From Pontederia crassipes (Eukaryota; Streptophyta; Magnoliopsida; Commelinales; Pontederiaceae), in the NCBI GenBank assembly GCA_030549335.1, contig CM060188.1, forward strand, positions 65,230,696 to 65,294,695: a DNA stretch of 64,000 nucleotides, read 5' to 3'. The translations under genes and the position numbers were made by a program. This document shows, piece by piece, positions 23,853-36,364 of the stretch; positions within the stretch are counted from its first letter, which is position 1, and each line of letters begins with the position of its first letter. Below the pieces are notes generated by a model. It was not told where the DNA came from and searched no databases. It worked only from the letters and a program-made list of their open reading frames with translations.

Positions 23853-25253
23853 TTATTCATGATTGTGGTGGTGTCGATGTCTTCTCTGATGATGATGTTG
23901 TTTGGGTTCGTAACTCCCAAGTTTCCTCTCTTTGCTCGCCGTTCCATTCTTTCCTCCAATACCAGAATCAGTAGAGGGTGACGACCCTCCGTGGTATCTC
24001 TTCCTATGCCTAGTCTCCAAATGCTCATTCCTCTCTCCACCAACTCTCTTTCTGTGGTCAGGTGAGGATGCACGCTTTGCTTTACGAGATTTCTCATGTT
24101 TCATCCAATGCCTTCTACTATGTTTACCAGAATCCCTGTCCAACGGTGATGATGATTCTGAATGTCGCATTATATGTTTACCCCTTGAATGCCTCCTATG
24201 CCGATCAAGCTCGAGCTCTGAATCAGAAGATTCCAATCTGTAGTCAGGAGAGGACGACCGCCTCCTTTGGTGAGGTTTTTCACATTTCTTCGAGTGCCTT
24301 CTGCTTTCTTTACCAGATTCACTGTCTGAAGATGAAAATGATTTGGAGAAATGTTGTATTTTATGTTTACTCTTTGAATGCCTTCTATGCTTATCAACCT
24401 CATGTTCAGCACCAGAAGATTCTGAATATTTTGGTTTGTTTTTCTGATTGTGCTTTCTGTTTGACTGCCTCCTGCTTTCCTTGTAAACCTCGGAGTCCGA
24501 GGATGAAACTTGATGACTATCGAAACGGTCTTCAGATTGTCGACCTGCTGATGAATGGTGCTTATGCTTGTGTTTACGTTTTGAGTGTTTAGATTTCTCA
24601 TCTGGGAAGGTGGAGAGAAGAGCAGGGATTTCGCCACCTCCTAGAAAACCTATCACAAGTGAAGAAACAGTTAAACTATGACACACTTATTTAGATTTAC
24701 ATGGTATGCAATTTAAATTGGGAAATGGATTGCACCTCCATATTCATCAAAAATATCTTCTGCTACTATCTGCTGGTTGGGATCATCAGCCTGGAAACCA
24801 CCTCTAGGAGGACTAATCCCTGGTTTTTGCTTCAGTTCCCATTTCAAAGGCTGAAAAAGTCACATACTATGACATTCAGTGTAAAATAAGAAAAGGGGCA
24901 ACGAAAAAATTCTGGATATGATACATAATTTTCTTTTTGAGAAAATATGTGATACATAAATTGGATATTAAGAATCATATCAGACACAACCCTACATAGC
25001 GCACCACAACGTGTGTGTGTATATATATATATATTTGAGAGAAAGCAAAGGATTATTACCATTTGTAATCATCCATTTTATTAAAGGTTGTTATATTGCA
25101 AAAATGTAAGTCCAAACACACCTTCAAGTAGTTAAACAATGTATGTCCATATATCTTTGTTTCAAGTTGCATAAAAGAGAGTAAGGAAATGGCCTCATAT
25201 CACTAATTATCTTTTTTTTAGAAGGAAAAGGATGACCACCAAATTTGTGGTTG

Positions 25254-25307
<54 letters not shown>

Positions 25308-28300
25308 TATCAAAAAAGTGTATAGATGTAATAAGCTAAGAGAAGAATAGAAGTAGTCTCCAAGCTAACCAAAACTCCACTCTCTGATAAGAAAGGAGAT
25401 GTGGTGTACAACATGCTCAGACTGACAACTCTCCCCACATAAGATGATCCGGTTGTGTTACAGCCAAATGGCCCAGGCGCCAGCCATAAAGGTCGTCAGT
25501 GGCGCTCTCCAACACTGTCTCTAACGTATGAGTCCTCGAAACGTCCGCCACATGGTCCACATGGTCTCTAAGTCTGAAGAAAGGATGCTCGTGATGCTCG
25601 TCCGTTGCCATATACCCCGGGATGTCGGACAGCCGAAGAATATGTGGGGGATGTCCTCCACTGGCTCTTTGCATAGTACGCATGATGTGTCATTGTGTGG
25701 TGCCCATCTCTCCCTATAACTTCTAATGAAAAGGCGACCGCGCCGCAGATCCAAGCAAAGATCTTGACCTTCAGCAATGTCCGAGTGCGTCAAATGAGTC
25801 TGCCGTCAGTCCTAAAATCCTTTGGCAGAGTGATGGTAGGGAGGAAGTGGATGTAAAGACTTCGTGTAAAGAAAGACTCCGATAGCCAGACCCATCCGTC
25901 CATCTTGGAGCGGTCCGGGCGTAGACCTGCTAGCCACGGCTGAAGGGCCAAAAACTCTATGAAGCGCTGATCAGATAGGTGCGATCTGAAATCAAGTGAC
26001 CAAGCGCCAGATCCCGGCCCCCCTCCTCTGTCTAGGTCTTTGCTACTGTGGCCTCGGGAAATGTCGTTAGGGAAAACCTCTGCAAGGGAATCCCCAAGGG
26101 ACCAAGTATGCTACCAAAAGGAGAAGTCCTCCCCTGAGCCGAGGGAAGGAACCATGAGGGGGCGGGTCCGCGGGGCCGTAGCTGCTACTCCTCGCCAAAA
26201 GGATGAGGCTCCACGAGGTAAGATGATCCTCGACTCCCGGGATAGGTCCCACCCATAGCAAGTAAAGTAGACCGTGCACCAAAGACTGTCCTCCGACCCC
26301 ATAATTCGTCGGAACCACCGGGCTAGCAAAGCCCAATTGGTGCATCAGAGGTCTCGAACCCCCAAGCCTCCCTAGGAAGTGGGTCGACAGATGCTGGCCC
26401 AATCGACAAGGCGAACTCCACGGTGCTCAGGCCCACGGCTCTGTCAGGGAAAACTGCTCCTGAGTGGTCGTCTGAGTACTTGAGTCGGTAGTGGTAATAT
26501 GTCGGTAGCGCCGAGAGTACCGATTGTAACAGGATAAGATGACCCCCACATGAGAGAAGACGTGAGCTCCAGTCGTGAAGTCTGTGCTCCATGCGCTCGA
26601 TGACTGGAGTTCACCCTCTAGAGGTGATGTGGCAGTCAGAGAGTTGAAGTTCCAGGTAGGTGATCGGGAGGGAGCTGATCCAGGTGTGAAGATGGGCCGC
26701 GCATCAATCTGCCTCGTCAGTAACCATGCCAAAGGGGATGAATGATGACTTGGCATGGTTGATCTGAAGTCTGGTTGTCGCGCCGAATAGGTCGACGAGA
26801 ATCGCGATTCGACGAGCCTCCTACTTCGAGCCCTCAATAAAGAAGACCATGGCATACTGGAGGAGGGGAACGAGGCTCTTAGCAAAGCCACTAAAGAGGC
26901 CCGCCTTGCATGGGGACTAGGGGGCAACCTTGTTGGGCTCTTCTCTGTGATTGGACCCACTTCCCTGCTCATAACCCCGTTGACCAGGACCAAGAAAGAA
27001 GCAGAGGTGATGCACCATTTCATACAGGTCGTTGGGAAGCCTCTTGACTTGTAGGGCATGCCATAAGAAGGACCAAGACACTATATCATAAGCTTTGGAG
27101 AAGTTGACCTTCCATAAGAAGGTCCTCCTCCACTGGGCGACGATCTTTGCAGCGATGGTGTAATTGTCGGTGATGGACATGTAGGATGAATCAACACTAG
27201 GAGTACCTCACGAAGGCGATTCGCCAAGACCCGAGCCACAAGGAGATAGATGGCATTGGATAAGGCGATCGGGCGAAAGTCCTCAACCCGCTCCGCCGGA
27301 GTGCGCTTCGGAAGTAAGAACAATAGGAATCTATAAGGCACTAAAAGCTCCGATTCCCGTCGGTGAATTCCTAAATCATTGCAACAACATCATCCCGCAC
27401 CAATAGCCAAAACTCTTTATAGAAGAAAACTAGGAATCCATAAGGGCTAGGGGAGGTCCCAAAGGGCCTCAAAAATCTCGTCCTCCGTGATTGTATGTAC
27501 TAGCAACAATGACTGTGTCGGTGAGTCAAGGGATATCACTAGGGACCCACCGCCATGGGCCTAGTGGCTGTCGCCGAGATGTGGTGCTAAAGTAAGAAGT
27601 GATAAACTCCCCAATCCTCTGGCGATGATCACTGCCCTTGTATCACTAACTGCTCAATCTTGTTAGCCCTCCGTTACGAGCTAGCATATCGGTGGAAAAA
27701 CCTAGTGTTGGCGTCGCCAGGTCTGCCGAGATCGCTGCCTATATCACTAATTTTGTGAGCTAGGTGAATGCGACATGTTTTTCTCCGGTATTCACATTCA
27801 TCACCTTTACTTACTACAAATGAAAAACACTACAATTACTCAAACTAAACAATGTTCTGAAATACCTCTTCTGTTTATATATTACTCCAATTAATCTGTC
27901 AGTTTATTTATTCGCATAGAATTTCTGCGTATATGTAGATTGTTGAAGAATCTATATGTGCAAAACTATTTCGCATTGTAACGAAAAGAAAACAACTTCA
28001 CATTTAATAAAGAAATGAAAGGAGCTTTCTTTTTCAAAGGCTTGATTATACATATTTAGAAATAAGTACTTAGTCTTTTTCTATCCTTCAGTATTTGGAC
28101 ATAAAAGAAATGTTGTTCTACCATGCATAAAAAATTCCATGACATTTATGATTGTGAAAAGAAAAAACACGACATCACATGTTTCTTGCCGACTTTATGC
28201 CATTGCAGGTGACAAGAACGCTTCTGTGGCTGATTGTTGGTCAAGCATTAATGGTCTAAATGGTGTTTGGCTCCCTCCCTTCTCAACACATTCATCCTAT

Positions 28301-31300
28301 TACAGAAATTGGAAGGGTGTAGGCTGGCTACTAACATAACAGACAAATGGGTATGGAACTCAGGCAGCTTCTCTATTCGCCGAACATATAAGCTACTCAA
28401 CATGAATTATATGGAAGTTAGCCATATCTTTGAAAAAAAAAATTTGAGAAGGGGAAGGATGATTGTCAAAAGGCGCAACCATCCAGATTTATTGATGCAA
28501 AGTCGGTTACATTGGATCATATCATTACAAAAAAAACATGTTATATTACACCATCCAACTATGCACCATATGCTTAGCAGATGCCACAACATTTTCAATG
28601 TAGATCAGTTCGCCTCTAAATTAAAATATTTCTTTGGCTGCTTAGGCGTGATCGGCTACTGACCAAGACGTACCGACAAAGGTGGCAACCTTCAGTTGAT
28701 GTTATTTGCATCATATGCGATGCAATTGCGGAGGATATCAATCATCTCTTCTTTGAATGTAGGATGGCTAAGAAGACATGACATACACTAGGATGTCAAC
28801 TTCTGGCAATCTTTCCATTATGGAGGTAGACAACAAGATGTTAGGGTGTTGTCTCAAGATACAGATGGGTACTTCCAGTTGTTGCACTGTGAGCTATTTG
28901 GTCTGAAAGGAATGCTGTTATATTTAGGGGTAAAGATGTTACATGGACAGTATTACCACACGCGTGCGCAACCTGGCTAAGATATGGGCTGGAGATTAAG
29001 GATGTTGTTTTTTGAGGGAAAAAATTAAGGGTGCTGTTGGGGAATGATTTCCCTCTAAAATGTCTCAGATGTAACTTTCTTTCACCAATTCAATAAAATA
29101 AGATAGCTACAACCTTGGTAGCTATCCTTTCACTTCTAAAAAAAAAACAAATCTGTTGGTTTAGTTTTAGCTATCCAAACTTGCCTCAGTAGGGTTTGTC
29201 TGTGCCATTATAGTTGTCAGTGGATCATCCCTCTTCAACCGACTTTCCTCATTTGGCATTATTGCATCTTTCAAGGGGCATTCTCGATCACCACTCTGGT
29301 GTCCAAAAGTACCACATCTTAGACATCTTACATTGCGAACTTCAACGCCAAATGGTTTTATTCTCACTGGCATACCAGTTTCTAACCTGCAAAAAAAAAG
29401 TGAAAAGGATCCAACTAATACTGAGAATGAATTTTGTGACAAGCAAAGTATAGTAATATTTTTTCCTCTTCAAAAGTACTGAGAATGAAAACCACAATGC
29501 AATCTCAAATATTGATGTTGGAACTGCACATTAATATGTTATTGCTCTTTTTCCTTCAATTTCTTTTCATAATATTTTTTAATCTTCTTCATGAAAATAG
29601 GATTCATTTTATAAAGAAAATAGGAATTTTCGAGAGAAAATGAATGACAAGGCAGTTGAAAATTTAATGTCCCTCACTCCCTTGCAGTAATTTTATTATG
29701 TTGTATGAGAAGAGTGAACTTTATTTTCAGTTCTTTTTTTTAGGGAAAAAAGGACGACCACCAAGAGGTGTGGCAGCCATCCGCGTATATATCACTGCGA
29801 AGAAGTCAGCAACTTTATTTTCAGTTTTGATGTTTGCCTAATAGAGGATTTTTTTTTCTTTATAACCTGAGTCTCCACAGATTCTGTGTTACATGATCAC
29901 ATAACATAGCTATTAAAGCAATAATTCCATTATTATCATTGGAGACAACATCCTTGAAGTTGTTGTCGCAATGGAACTGTGTTAATCAGAAAAATCAGAG
30001 TGATATATCCATATAAATATAGATTAATATGCGTACCTTGGAGCATTTTTAAGCACTTCAAATTCTTCTTCTGTTGGTAAAGGTCGACCAAAAACATCTT
30101 TGGGTCTTGCCTTCTTATCACGACCAGGTTGATCCTTCTCTATCTTAATATCTGGCCTGTGAACAAAACAGGTATGCCAGGATATTAAATGTTAGAGAAG
30201 GACACATACCTAAACAATTGAATCAATTTACCATAATCACAGAAAGGTATAAATAAATTACATGGAAATAGATTAACAGAATAAAAGAAAACTTGTAGTA
30301 CATTGCAGAGCTGGTCGCCTTTGTAGGATTTTCCATCTCATTTGTTTGACCCAACCTCTTCTGCTCATCAGCAATCTCAGCAGCTTTCGCACTTTCTGCA
30401 TTATAACCAGGTGGGCGAACATACATAAAGCTCACAGCTTGCATCATCTCCACCTGAACATATTATGGGCATATTCATTCATCTAGGATAAGAGAACTAT
30501 ATAAGGATGAATCAAAGAATACCGATAAAATATATGTGTATATATATGAAATGTAGAACATCATATTGACAATAACAAGATTGACTTGAAAGTGTAAAAA
30601 AATATTGAATTATGATTAAAGAGGAAGAAATTAATTCCTCAAGTACACATGAAACCTAACATTCAGCAGACTATGCTAAATGAGCTAGAAACTTTACAAG
30701 TTGACCTACTATCAATATTCTTCTACACGAATTTCAATATCACATTATCATTCACTTTATGAAAAGAATGTTAAACGATTACTAATACGACATTCGAAAA
30801 ATAAATACACAATGAAGAAGATCTCACATTCAAACCCGGGAAATGTAATAAAACATAGCATGTTCCATTCATACTGCTTAAAAGAAAAGGTATATGAGGA
30901 CTTGCTGAATAAATACCATAAGAAGAAACTAGGAAACGTTAAATCAATGTTTTGAAAATGGCAAATTATAGCTGGAAAGAGGAAAGATCGTGCAAAATTT
31001 TCATATTTGAAGTTACCTTCTCCTTTTCCTTCTTCGAAAAGAGTGATGTCTGTTGAAAGAACTCCTGCTCCTGAGCAAACTGCGAAACGCCACGAACATC
31101 ATAGATAAATGAAAACAAAGCATTTGAAGAAAAGTCGAATAGACGTAACCCCGACGAATGCGATTTGTACTACCTCGCGGGCGACCTCCTCGGCGCGGCG
31201 CTCGCGCTGGGCGTGGGTCTGCTCGGCAATCCACTTCCGGCGCTGGTTCGGGTAAGAGAGGGGGTGCCACGGCTTCTGGTTGAGGAAGTTGTGGCTCCAC

Positions 31301-31395
31301 GCCGTCCCAGCCTTGTTCTTGTAGTCCACCTCGAGGCCACTTTCTGACGGCCTCTTCCCCATCCTCGACGAGCTGCCTGTCACGTTCTCCTCCAT
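23853..31395 (-). CDS. CIR-type corepressor / spliceosome-associated protein
   Basis: Plant homologue of CBF1-interacting corepressor (CIR1), a nuclear protein tied to transcription and pre-mRNA splicing. Seven minus-strand exons: 31395-31174, 31079-31017, 30453-30302, 30156-30037, 29386-29185, 24850-24736, 24649-23853; 556 aa, frame intact. Residues about 32-72 are the CIR N-terminal domain ([20 protein letters not shown], then the basic [11 protein letters not shown]). Residues 207-222 form a zinc knuckle-like CX2CX4HX6C (C207, C210, H215, C222) followed by PL, as in animal CIR1. Residues 254-300 hold the plant-conserved [11 protein letters not shown] and [14 protein letters not shown]. The C-terminal 250 residues are Ser/Arg/Lys/His-rich, with several imperfect [20 protein letters not shown] repeats like SR-protein tails. 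Intron 5 is 4.3 kb with a GC donor (GAG|GCAAGT) and holds L1 insertions. An in-frame ATG 42 bp upstream (31437) is an alternative start. Confidence 0.9.
25209..27740 (-). mobile_element. 5'-truncated L1-type LINE in a CIR intron
   Basis: Flanked by a 12-bp target duplication, ATATCACTAATT, at 25197-25208 and 27741-27752. On the plus strand the 3' poly(A) appears as T8 at 25212-25219. Minus-strand fragments: reverse transcriptase N-terminal part (27341-27081, with [22 protein letters not shown]), middle part (27180-26917, [14 protein letters not shown]), and the C-terminal zf-RVT region (25793-25521, [18 protein letters not shown]). Frames are broken by several shifts. Where YADD should be (about 26850) the frame reads [12 protein letters not shown], so both catalytic Asp are missing. 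A 50-bp (AT)n tract sits in the 3' UTR. Confidence 0.8.
25256..25305. repeat. (AT)n microsatellite, 50 bp
   Basis: Uninterrupted AT repeat inside the 3' end of the LINE. Confidence 0.95.
28139..29150 (+). mobile_element. L1-type LINE 3' portion, opposite orientation
   Basis: A plus-strand fragment. [20 protein letters not shown] (about 28347-28405) and TYRQRWQPS...[14 protein letters not shown] (about 28660-28770) are the zf-RVT region of plant L1 elements. [14 protein letters not shown] (about 28890-28935) follows, and the copy ends in a poly(A) near 29139-29149. A segment at about 28425-28620 that interrupts the coding similarity resembles another LINE 3' end in minus orientation (GAGAAGGGGAAGGATGATTGTC). 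No target duplication was identified. Confidence 0.65.
29733..29810 (-). mobile_element. 78-bp extremely 5'-truncated LINE insertion
   Basis: A perfect 16-bp target duplication, AACTTTATTTTCAGTT, at 29717-29732 and 29811-29826 bounds a 78-bp insert. It begins with T8 on the plus strand (poly(A) of a minus insert), then AGGGAAAAAAGGACGACCACC, near-identical to the 3' end of the LINE at 25209. It lies in CIR intron 4. Confidence 0.8.
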
Positions 31396-31524
31396 CGTTT
31401 TGTCGGCGCCGCCCAATATTTTTCCCCCTTTTCTCACCGCCGGCCGCCGTCTTCCTCGCCCAAATCCTCCTGCTTTTGCTCTGTGCGGCCGACGGGCTGT
31501 GAGTTGCTTGAGATGTTATTTTAT

Positions 31525-31571
31525 TGGGCTCAGGGGCTCAAACTGGTCAATCACATGTTCCTCGTAGCCCA
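31525..31571 (-). promoter_or_regulatory. CIR gene promoter, paired site II motifs
   Basis: TGGGCT at 31525-31530 and its inverse AGCCCA at 31566-31571 lie 130-180 bp upstream of the ATG, as in the SKIP31 promoter. Confidence 0.45.
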
Positions 31572-32467
31572 AACTTTGAAATCTACCACTACAACAGGAG
31601 AAACATTAATTTTATTTATTAGATTAATAAAATAACTGTATATTAATATAAAATATATGTTAAACAGTACGTACAATTAATATTAAGATCATCGAGTTAT
31701 TCAATAATTGCAATCAAATTATTTTAATAATATGAATAAATTTGATTAAAAGGTATTTATATTTTCATTAACTTAATTGTTTTTAGTGTTCGCATGTGTA
31801 GAAATGTCCATATGTAAAAAATAACTTATCGTTTAAAGGTTAAGCACACAGAAATCCATAGTTTTAGAGTGATCACACCTTGATAGCATGTGCACAAAAG
31901 TTTTAACATATGCCTTATTTATTCATTATCGCTTAGATTCAATTTAAGTCAGGGATAGTGTTTTTATAATTAAAAAAATATTTAAATGATTAGTGATTTA
32001 CTTAAAAGTTGTAAATAAAAATAAAATTACTAAAATTAGTTATTAAAATGAGCGGTACCTATGAAATGACATAAATAAAACAGGAAAAATATAATTTATG
32101 AAATCAAAAGATTTATATGCATTTGAGAATTTTTAGCTAGAAGAAAATAAGTATTTGTTTACTTTTCTTTCAAGGAATAAAATAACTAACTAAGACAATA
32201 ACATTTTTTTACAAGGGGGATAGGTGAAATACATATAAGAACTTTTTACAGAAAAGCTTCATAAATATTTTATAAATAAAAAATATAGAAAATTAAATTT
32301 CCAATTATTTCTCAAATACCCTCTTTATGTATGAATAAAGAATTATTTTAATTTCATAGTAAATTTTCTTAGCATTCTTTTGTTTATCCTTTTGTCCCAA
32401 AGTTAATGAGTTGGGGTGAGTCTACTCATGATTTTGAAACTACAGGGGAGTTATGTATCGGTCATAG
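31572..32467. other. Intergenic, nothing recognised
   Basis: AT-rich sequence with no supported gene or repeat pair, between the CIR promoter and the foldback element. Confidence 0.5.
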
Positions 32468-32477
32468 TATTCATATA

Positions 32478-33938
32478 GAATAAATTTCAATCATGATCAT
32501 ACAACTTAGAGTGTGTTTCCAGTAAGGCCATTCAACTTCATTTTTAATGTCAAAGTCATCAAATTTTAGAAATATTTCATCCGCGATCATCACGATCAGT
32601 TATAGTCAGTAAATATATTAACATGTGGCGCTGACATGGATGTTTACGTGGTACCATGCCAGTATTTTCTCTCTCCTCCACATGAGATTAAAAAAATAAA
32701 AAATGCCATATCAACATTTTTTTTTCTCTGCTCTAGTCAAATTTAATTTTGTATTAGTCATCCTACTTTTTAAAAATTTCAGATAAGATAATTCAATTTT
32801 TCAAATTTTTAATCACGATCATCATTAAAATAAAAATATATATAATTAAATAAAAATATAAAATATAAAATTGAAGGCACTTAAACTAACTCGGCACATT
32901 TTTTTAACACGACTCACTCAAATCAAGATGATCAAATTTTTAATGTGTATTAAATATATAAAATTATGATCATTAATAATTTTAATTAATGAAATAAAAA
33001 TTAAAATAATAACTTATTGATTATATTTTTTGCCCTAAAATTTGAAATAATAAAAGATATTATAAATAGAAAAATAAAAATATTTTTTCGTGCGAGATTC
33101 CATGAGGGGTCGGCCGAACCAAATCGTACTGGATCATCTAGCGGGGTGCTACGCACGGCCCAACATCCAGCAGGTTGTTGAGCCATATACGATTTTTTAT
33201 ATAATATTATGATAATTAATAATTTTGATTTTTAATATTATGATCATTTATAATTTGGCTCAACAATCTATCGAATGTCAGATCATGCCCAACACTCCGC
33301 TAGACGACCCTATATAATTTGACTCGACATCGATAAAATCTTACGCGAAAAAAATAATTTTATTTTTTAATTATAATATTTTTATTATTTAAATTTTAGG
33401 GGAAAAATATAATCGGTATGTTATTATTTTAATTTTTATTTTCTTAATTAAAATTATTAATTATCATAATATTATATGTTTAATATACATTAAAAATTTG
33501 GTTGTCTCGATCCGAATGGATCATGCCAAAAAATATACCGAGTTAGTCTAAGTGCCTTCAATTTATTTATTTATATATTATCATTTAATTTTAATTTTAA
33601 TTTTTTAATGATGATCGCGATTGAAAAGTTGAAAAGTTGAATGATCTTGTCTGAAAGTTTTGAAAAGTTGGATGATTATGTAGATATAAAATTAAGTTTG
33701 AAAGCATTTTTTTATTTTTTTAATCTGACGTGAAAGAGAGAGAAAATGTTGATATGGTACCACGTACGCATTAATGTTAGCGTCACGTCAGTCGTTAACA
33801 GGTTTACTGGATATAACTGGTCGTGATGACCACTGATTAAATATTTCTAAAGTTCGATGATGTTAGTGTTGCAAAATGAAGTTAGATGACTTTATTAATA
33901 ACACCCCTAAGTTGGATGACCATTAATAAAATTTATTC
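32478..33938. mobile_element. Long foldback (Mutator-like) element, 1461 bp
   Basis: The ends GAATAAATTT... and ...AAATTTATTC begin inverted repeats that continue almost to the centre: CATACAACTTAGAG-type, AAAATGCCATATCAACAT-type, GAAGGCACTTAAACTAACTCGG-type and TAGCGGGGTG-type blocks each recur inverted on the other arm. A 9- to 10-bp target duplication, TATTCATATA, lies at 32468-32477 and 33939-33948. There is no coding capacity. The duplication length suggests the Mutator superfamily, but the ends differ from the other Mutator-like family here. Confidence 0.75.
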
Positions 33939-33948
33939 TATTCATATA

Positions 33949-34285
33949 TTTTGTGTGGATCAAAACTTTATTCCGCATGGCGTTGATGGACTCAACTATT
34001 TTATGGAGATCACATGACACTTCATATATTTTGAGATTAAATAAGATGCGGATTAAAATTTGATTCCGTGTTGTGGGATAAACTCAAATAATCACGTAGG
34101 GAGTGTCATAACACATATGGGAATCACATATCCATGTGTTGTGGGCCATTAAGTTTGGGATGTCTTTTTGTCATAGCCTTTTAAAAAATGTTTTCTTTTA
34201 GTTGGTGTTTGATAAATTTGCTATAGCTGTTTTTTTTTTAAAAAAAAAATCAATACCGCGTAGTATTTCTTTTGCTTTTTTTCCT
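33949..34285. other. Spacer between two elements, nothing recognised
   Basis: About 340 bp with no supported feature. Confidence 0.5.
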
Positions 34286-34294
34286 AAATCATTT

Positions 34295-35128
34295 GGGTTA
34301 TTTCCATAAGCCACCCCTAAACTATCACGATTTTCTACATCTAACCTCAAATTACGAACTTATTTTTTTGGATCCTTAAACTATCGCAACTTTTTCATTT
34401 TTTAGTCCACTACTGTCAACTTTTTTGTTAATTTCATTTTTTTCATTTATAAAAAGTCAAAATTACTCCTTCTCTTATTTCGTCTAATATTAAAAAAATT
34501 TTAAAAAGAAAAGCGCAGTCCCTAGGATCGCCCCCCCCCCCCCCCCCCCACGCCCTCGTCGTTGTCATCGTGGCGGAGGAGGCAGCGCCGGAGGAAGGGG
34601 AGAGGCGGAGGAGGCTCTCATCATTGTTATCGTGACAGAGGTGGCAGCGCCAGAGGGAGGAGGATCGGAAGGGGAAAGATGGCGCTGAGGGTGCCTTCTT
34701 CACCCCCTCCTCCATTGGCTCCGACCGCCTCTCCCTCAACTCCTCTTGCCTCTTCTCACTCCCGACTTCCAACTTTCAACATAGAGCAAGGGGGGCGACC
34801 CCCCCCCCCCCTCCTCCTCCCCACAATCGTCGGTGATGACCTATAGGGGGGCGCATGACGAGCAAGGGGACATCGCCGGCGATGCGGGGAGGGGTGCCTC
34901 CCTTCATTTTAATTTTTTTATGAATTATTTTAAATTTTGAGATGAGAGGAGGGGTAATTTTGACTTTTCATAAATAAAAAACAAACTTAATAGAAAATTT
35001 GACAAAAGTTGACGAAAGGATTAGATTAAAAAAATTGTGATAGCTTAGAGATCCAAAAAATAAGATCGTAGTTTGGGGTTAGATGTGAAAAATCGTGATA
35101 TTTTAGTGGTGATTTATGAAAATAACCC
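34295..35128. mobile_element. Mutator-like element copy B (834 bp)
   Basis: The ends GGGTTATTTCCATAAGCC and ...TTATGAAAATAACCC lead long inverted repeats matching copy A (CTAAACTATCACGATTTT, CTCAAATTACGAACTTATT). The 9-bp flanks AAATCATTT (34286-34294) and AAAGCATTT (35129-35137) differ at one base. The GC-rich core (34530-34910) contains C-runs and a GGAGGCAGCGCC/GGCGGAGGAGG repeat. The two opposing frames over the core (34562-34846, 34443-34772) are composition effects. Confidence 0.82.
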
Positions 35129-35137
35129 AAAGCATTT

Positions 35138-36364
35138 CCCTAAAGTTGGACAACTTAAAAAAAAAATCAACACCTAATGATAATATTTTTTATGAAAGTT
35201 GCTTTTTAGACGGCTTCTCCAAATGCAGCAGCCACATAATTCTGATCCCCAAGTCACCTTTCTCATATATTTTAGTTCATATAATTTGTAATTCCTTAAA
35301 TATTTTGTGTTTCAAATTATATTATTAAAACGAATTAAAGAAAATTAATTTCTACTTGTCCGTCGTCTCCCACAGTGAAGCAGTTATTTTTTCTCTTGAG
35401 CTACTACCACATGCCACAAGAGTGGAATTTGCAACAATCCACAATTACATGAGAATAAGCCTAAGGAAACAACCAACAAAATGGTCATGTCCATGCCATA
35501 ACACATAGGTCTTATATACAACTCAATGATGTAAAAAAAAAATTAAAGACAATTACTATATCCGTGTGTACACGCCACATGAGCAAAAGTTGTCGCACAT
35601 ACATCAACCTAATCATGCAGAATAAATCAAGTACATACGAGAATCAACACAAGGAAGGAAATCTTCCCATTAGCACAAGTCTAAATGTGATAATAAATTA
35701 GTGATAAGGATGATTCATAGAACATAAGCATGATATAAACCATACTCAATATCATATAAGATTCATATGTGGATCGTCATTTGGGGAACAATGGATCATA
35801 AGGTTCATTTCATTTAGCATCTTTAACATTTGATTATTTTCATGGACCATGATGGAAAGAAACTAATATCTATAGTCAGTCACATGACTCATAAGAGCAA
35901 TCATCTTTTCCTTAGAAAGACATTCATTTCATCATAGTCCCCTTCATTTTTAATTCATTTCATGTTGATGAGGACATAATCCTTTCATTCATCTTGAGTC
36001 ATTCATTCATTTAATCTTATCCATGGATTGAAAGAGCCCTCTATTTTTTAGGATATGTCATGCAAACACACAAATGTGTAACCACCTAAACCATAACATG
36101 ACTAGTGAGAGATTAGTGCCACGACAAATGCTCCAAAAAGGAAGAGGATGACCTCCTAGAAAAAGGGGAGTGTCATGCACAAGACTGCATACTCTGGGTA
36201 CGATAGGAAGAACACTTCACACAAGGTTGTCAATAACTCCTCAAGAAAAGTGCCTCACACAAGGCTACATATCTAGGTAGGCATGACATACCTTAATTTC
36301 ATCTTTTATCTTTATAACCTATGGACTTGTTAGTGCATGAGTGTGTAATGATGTGTTGTGCAGT
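35138..36364. other. Unclassified AT-rich, probably repetitive DNA
   Basis: No gene. Internal near-repeats such as CACACAAGG(T/C)T and GCACAAGACTGCATA suggest old transposon DNA, but I could not assign it. Confidence 0.4.

Larger units (their letters stand above)
24851..29184 (-). other. GC-AG intron 5 of the CIR gene (4334 bp)
   Basis: The donor is GAG|GCAAGT and the acceptor TTTTTCAG|CCT. Both exon ends are phase 0, and the joined protein matches the family, whereas any nearby GT donor breaks the frame. The GCAAGT context is the standard one for GC-AG introns. The intron contains one 2.5-kb L1 insertion with target duplications and a second L1 3' portion in the opposite orientation. Confidence 0.8.

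Noticed and set aside
23932..24637. Plus-strand and alternative minus-strand frames opposite CIR exon 7
   Set aside because: Shadows of the Ser/Arg/Lys-rich C-terminal exon, whose frame is fixed by the splice junctions.
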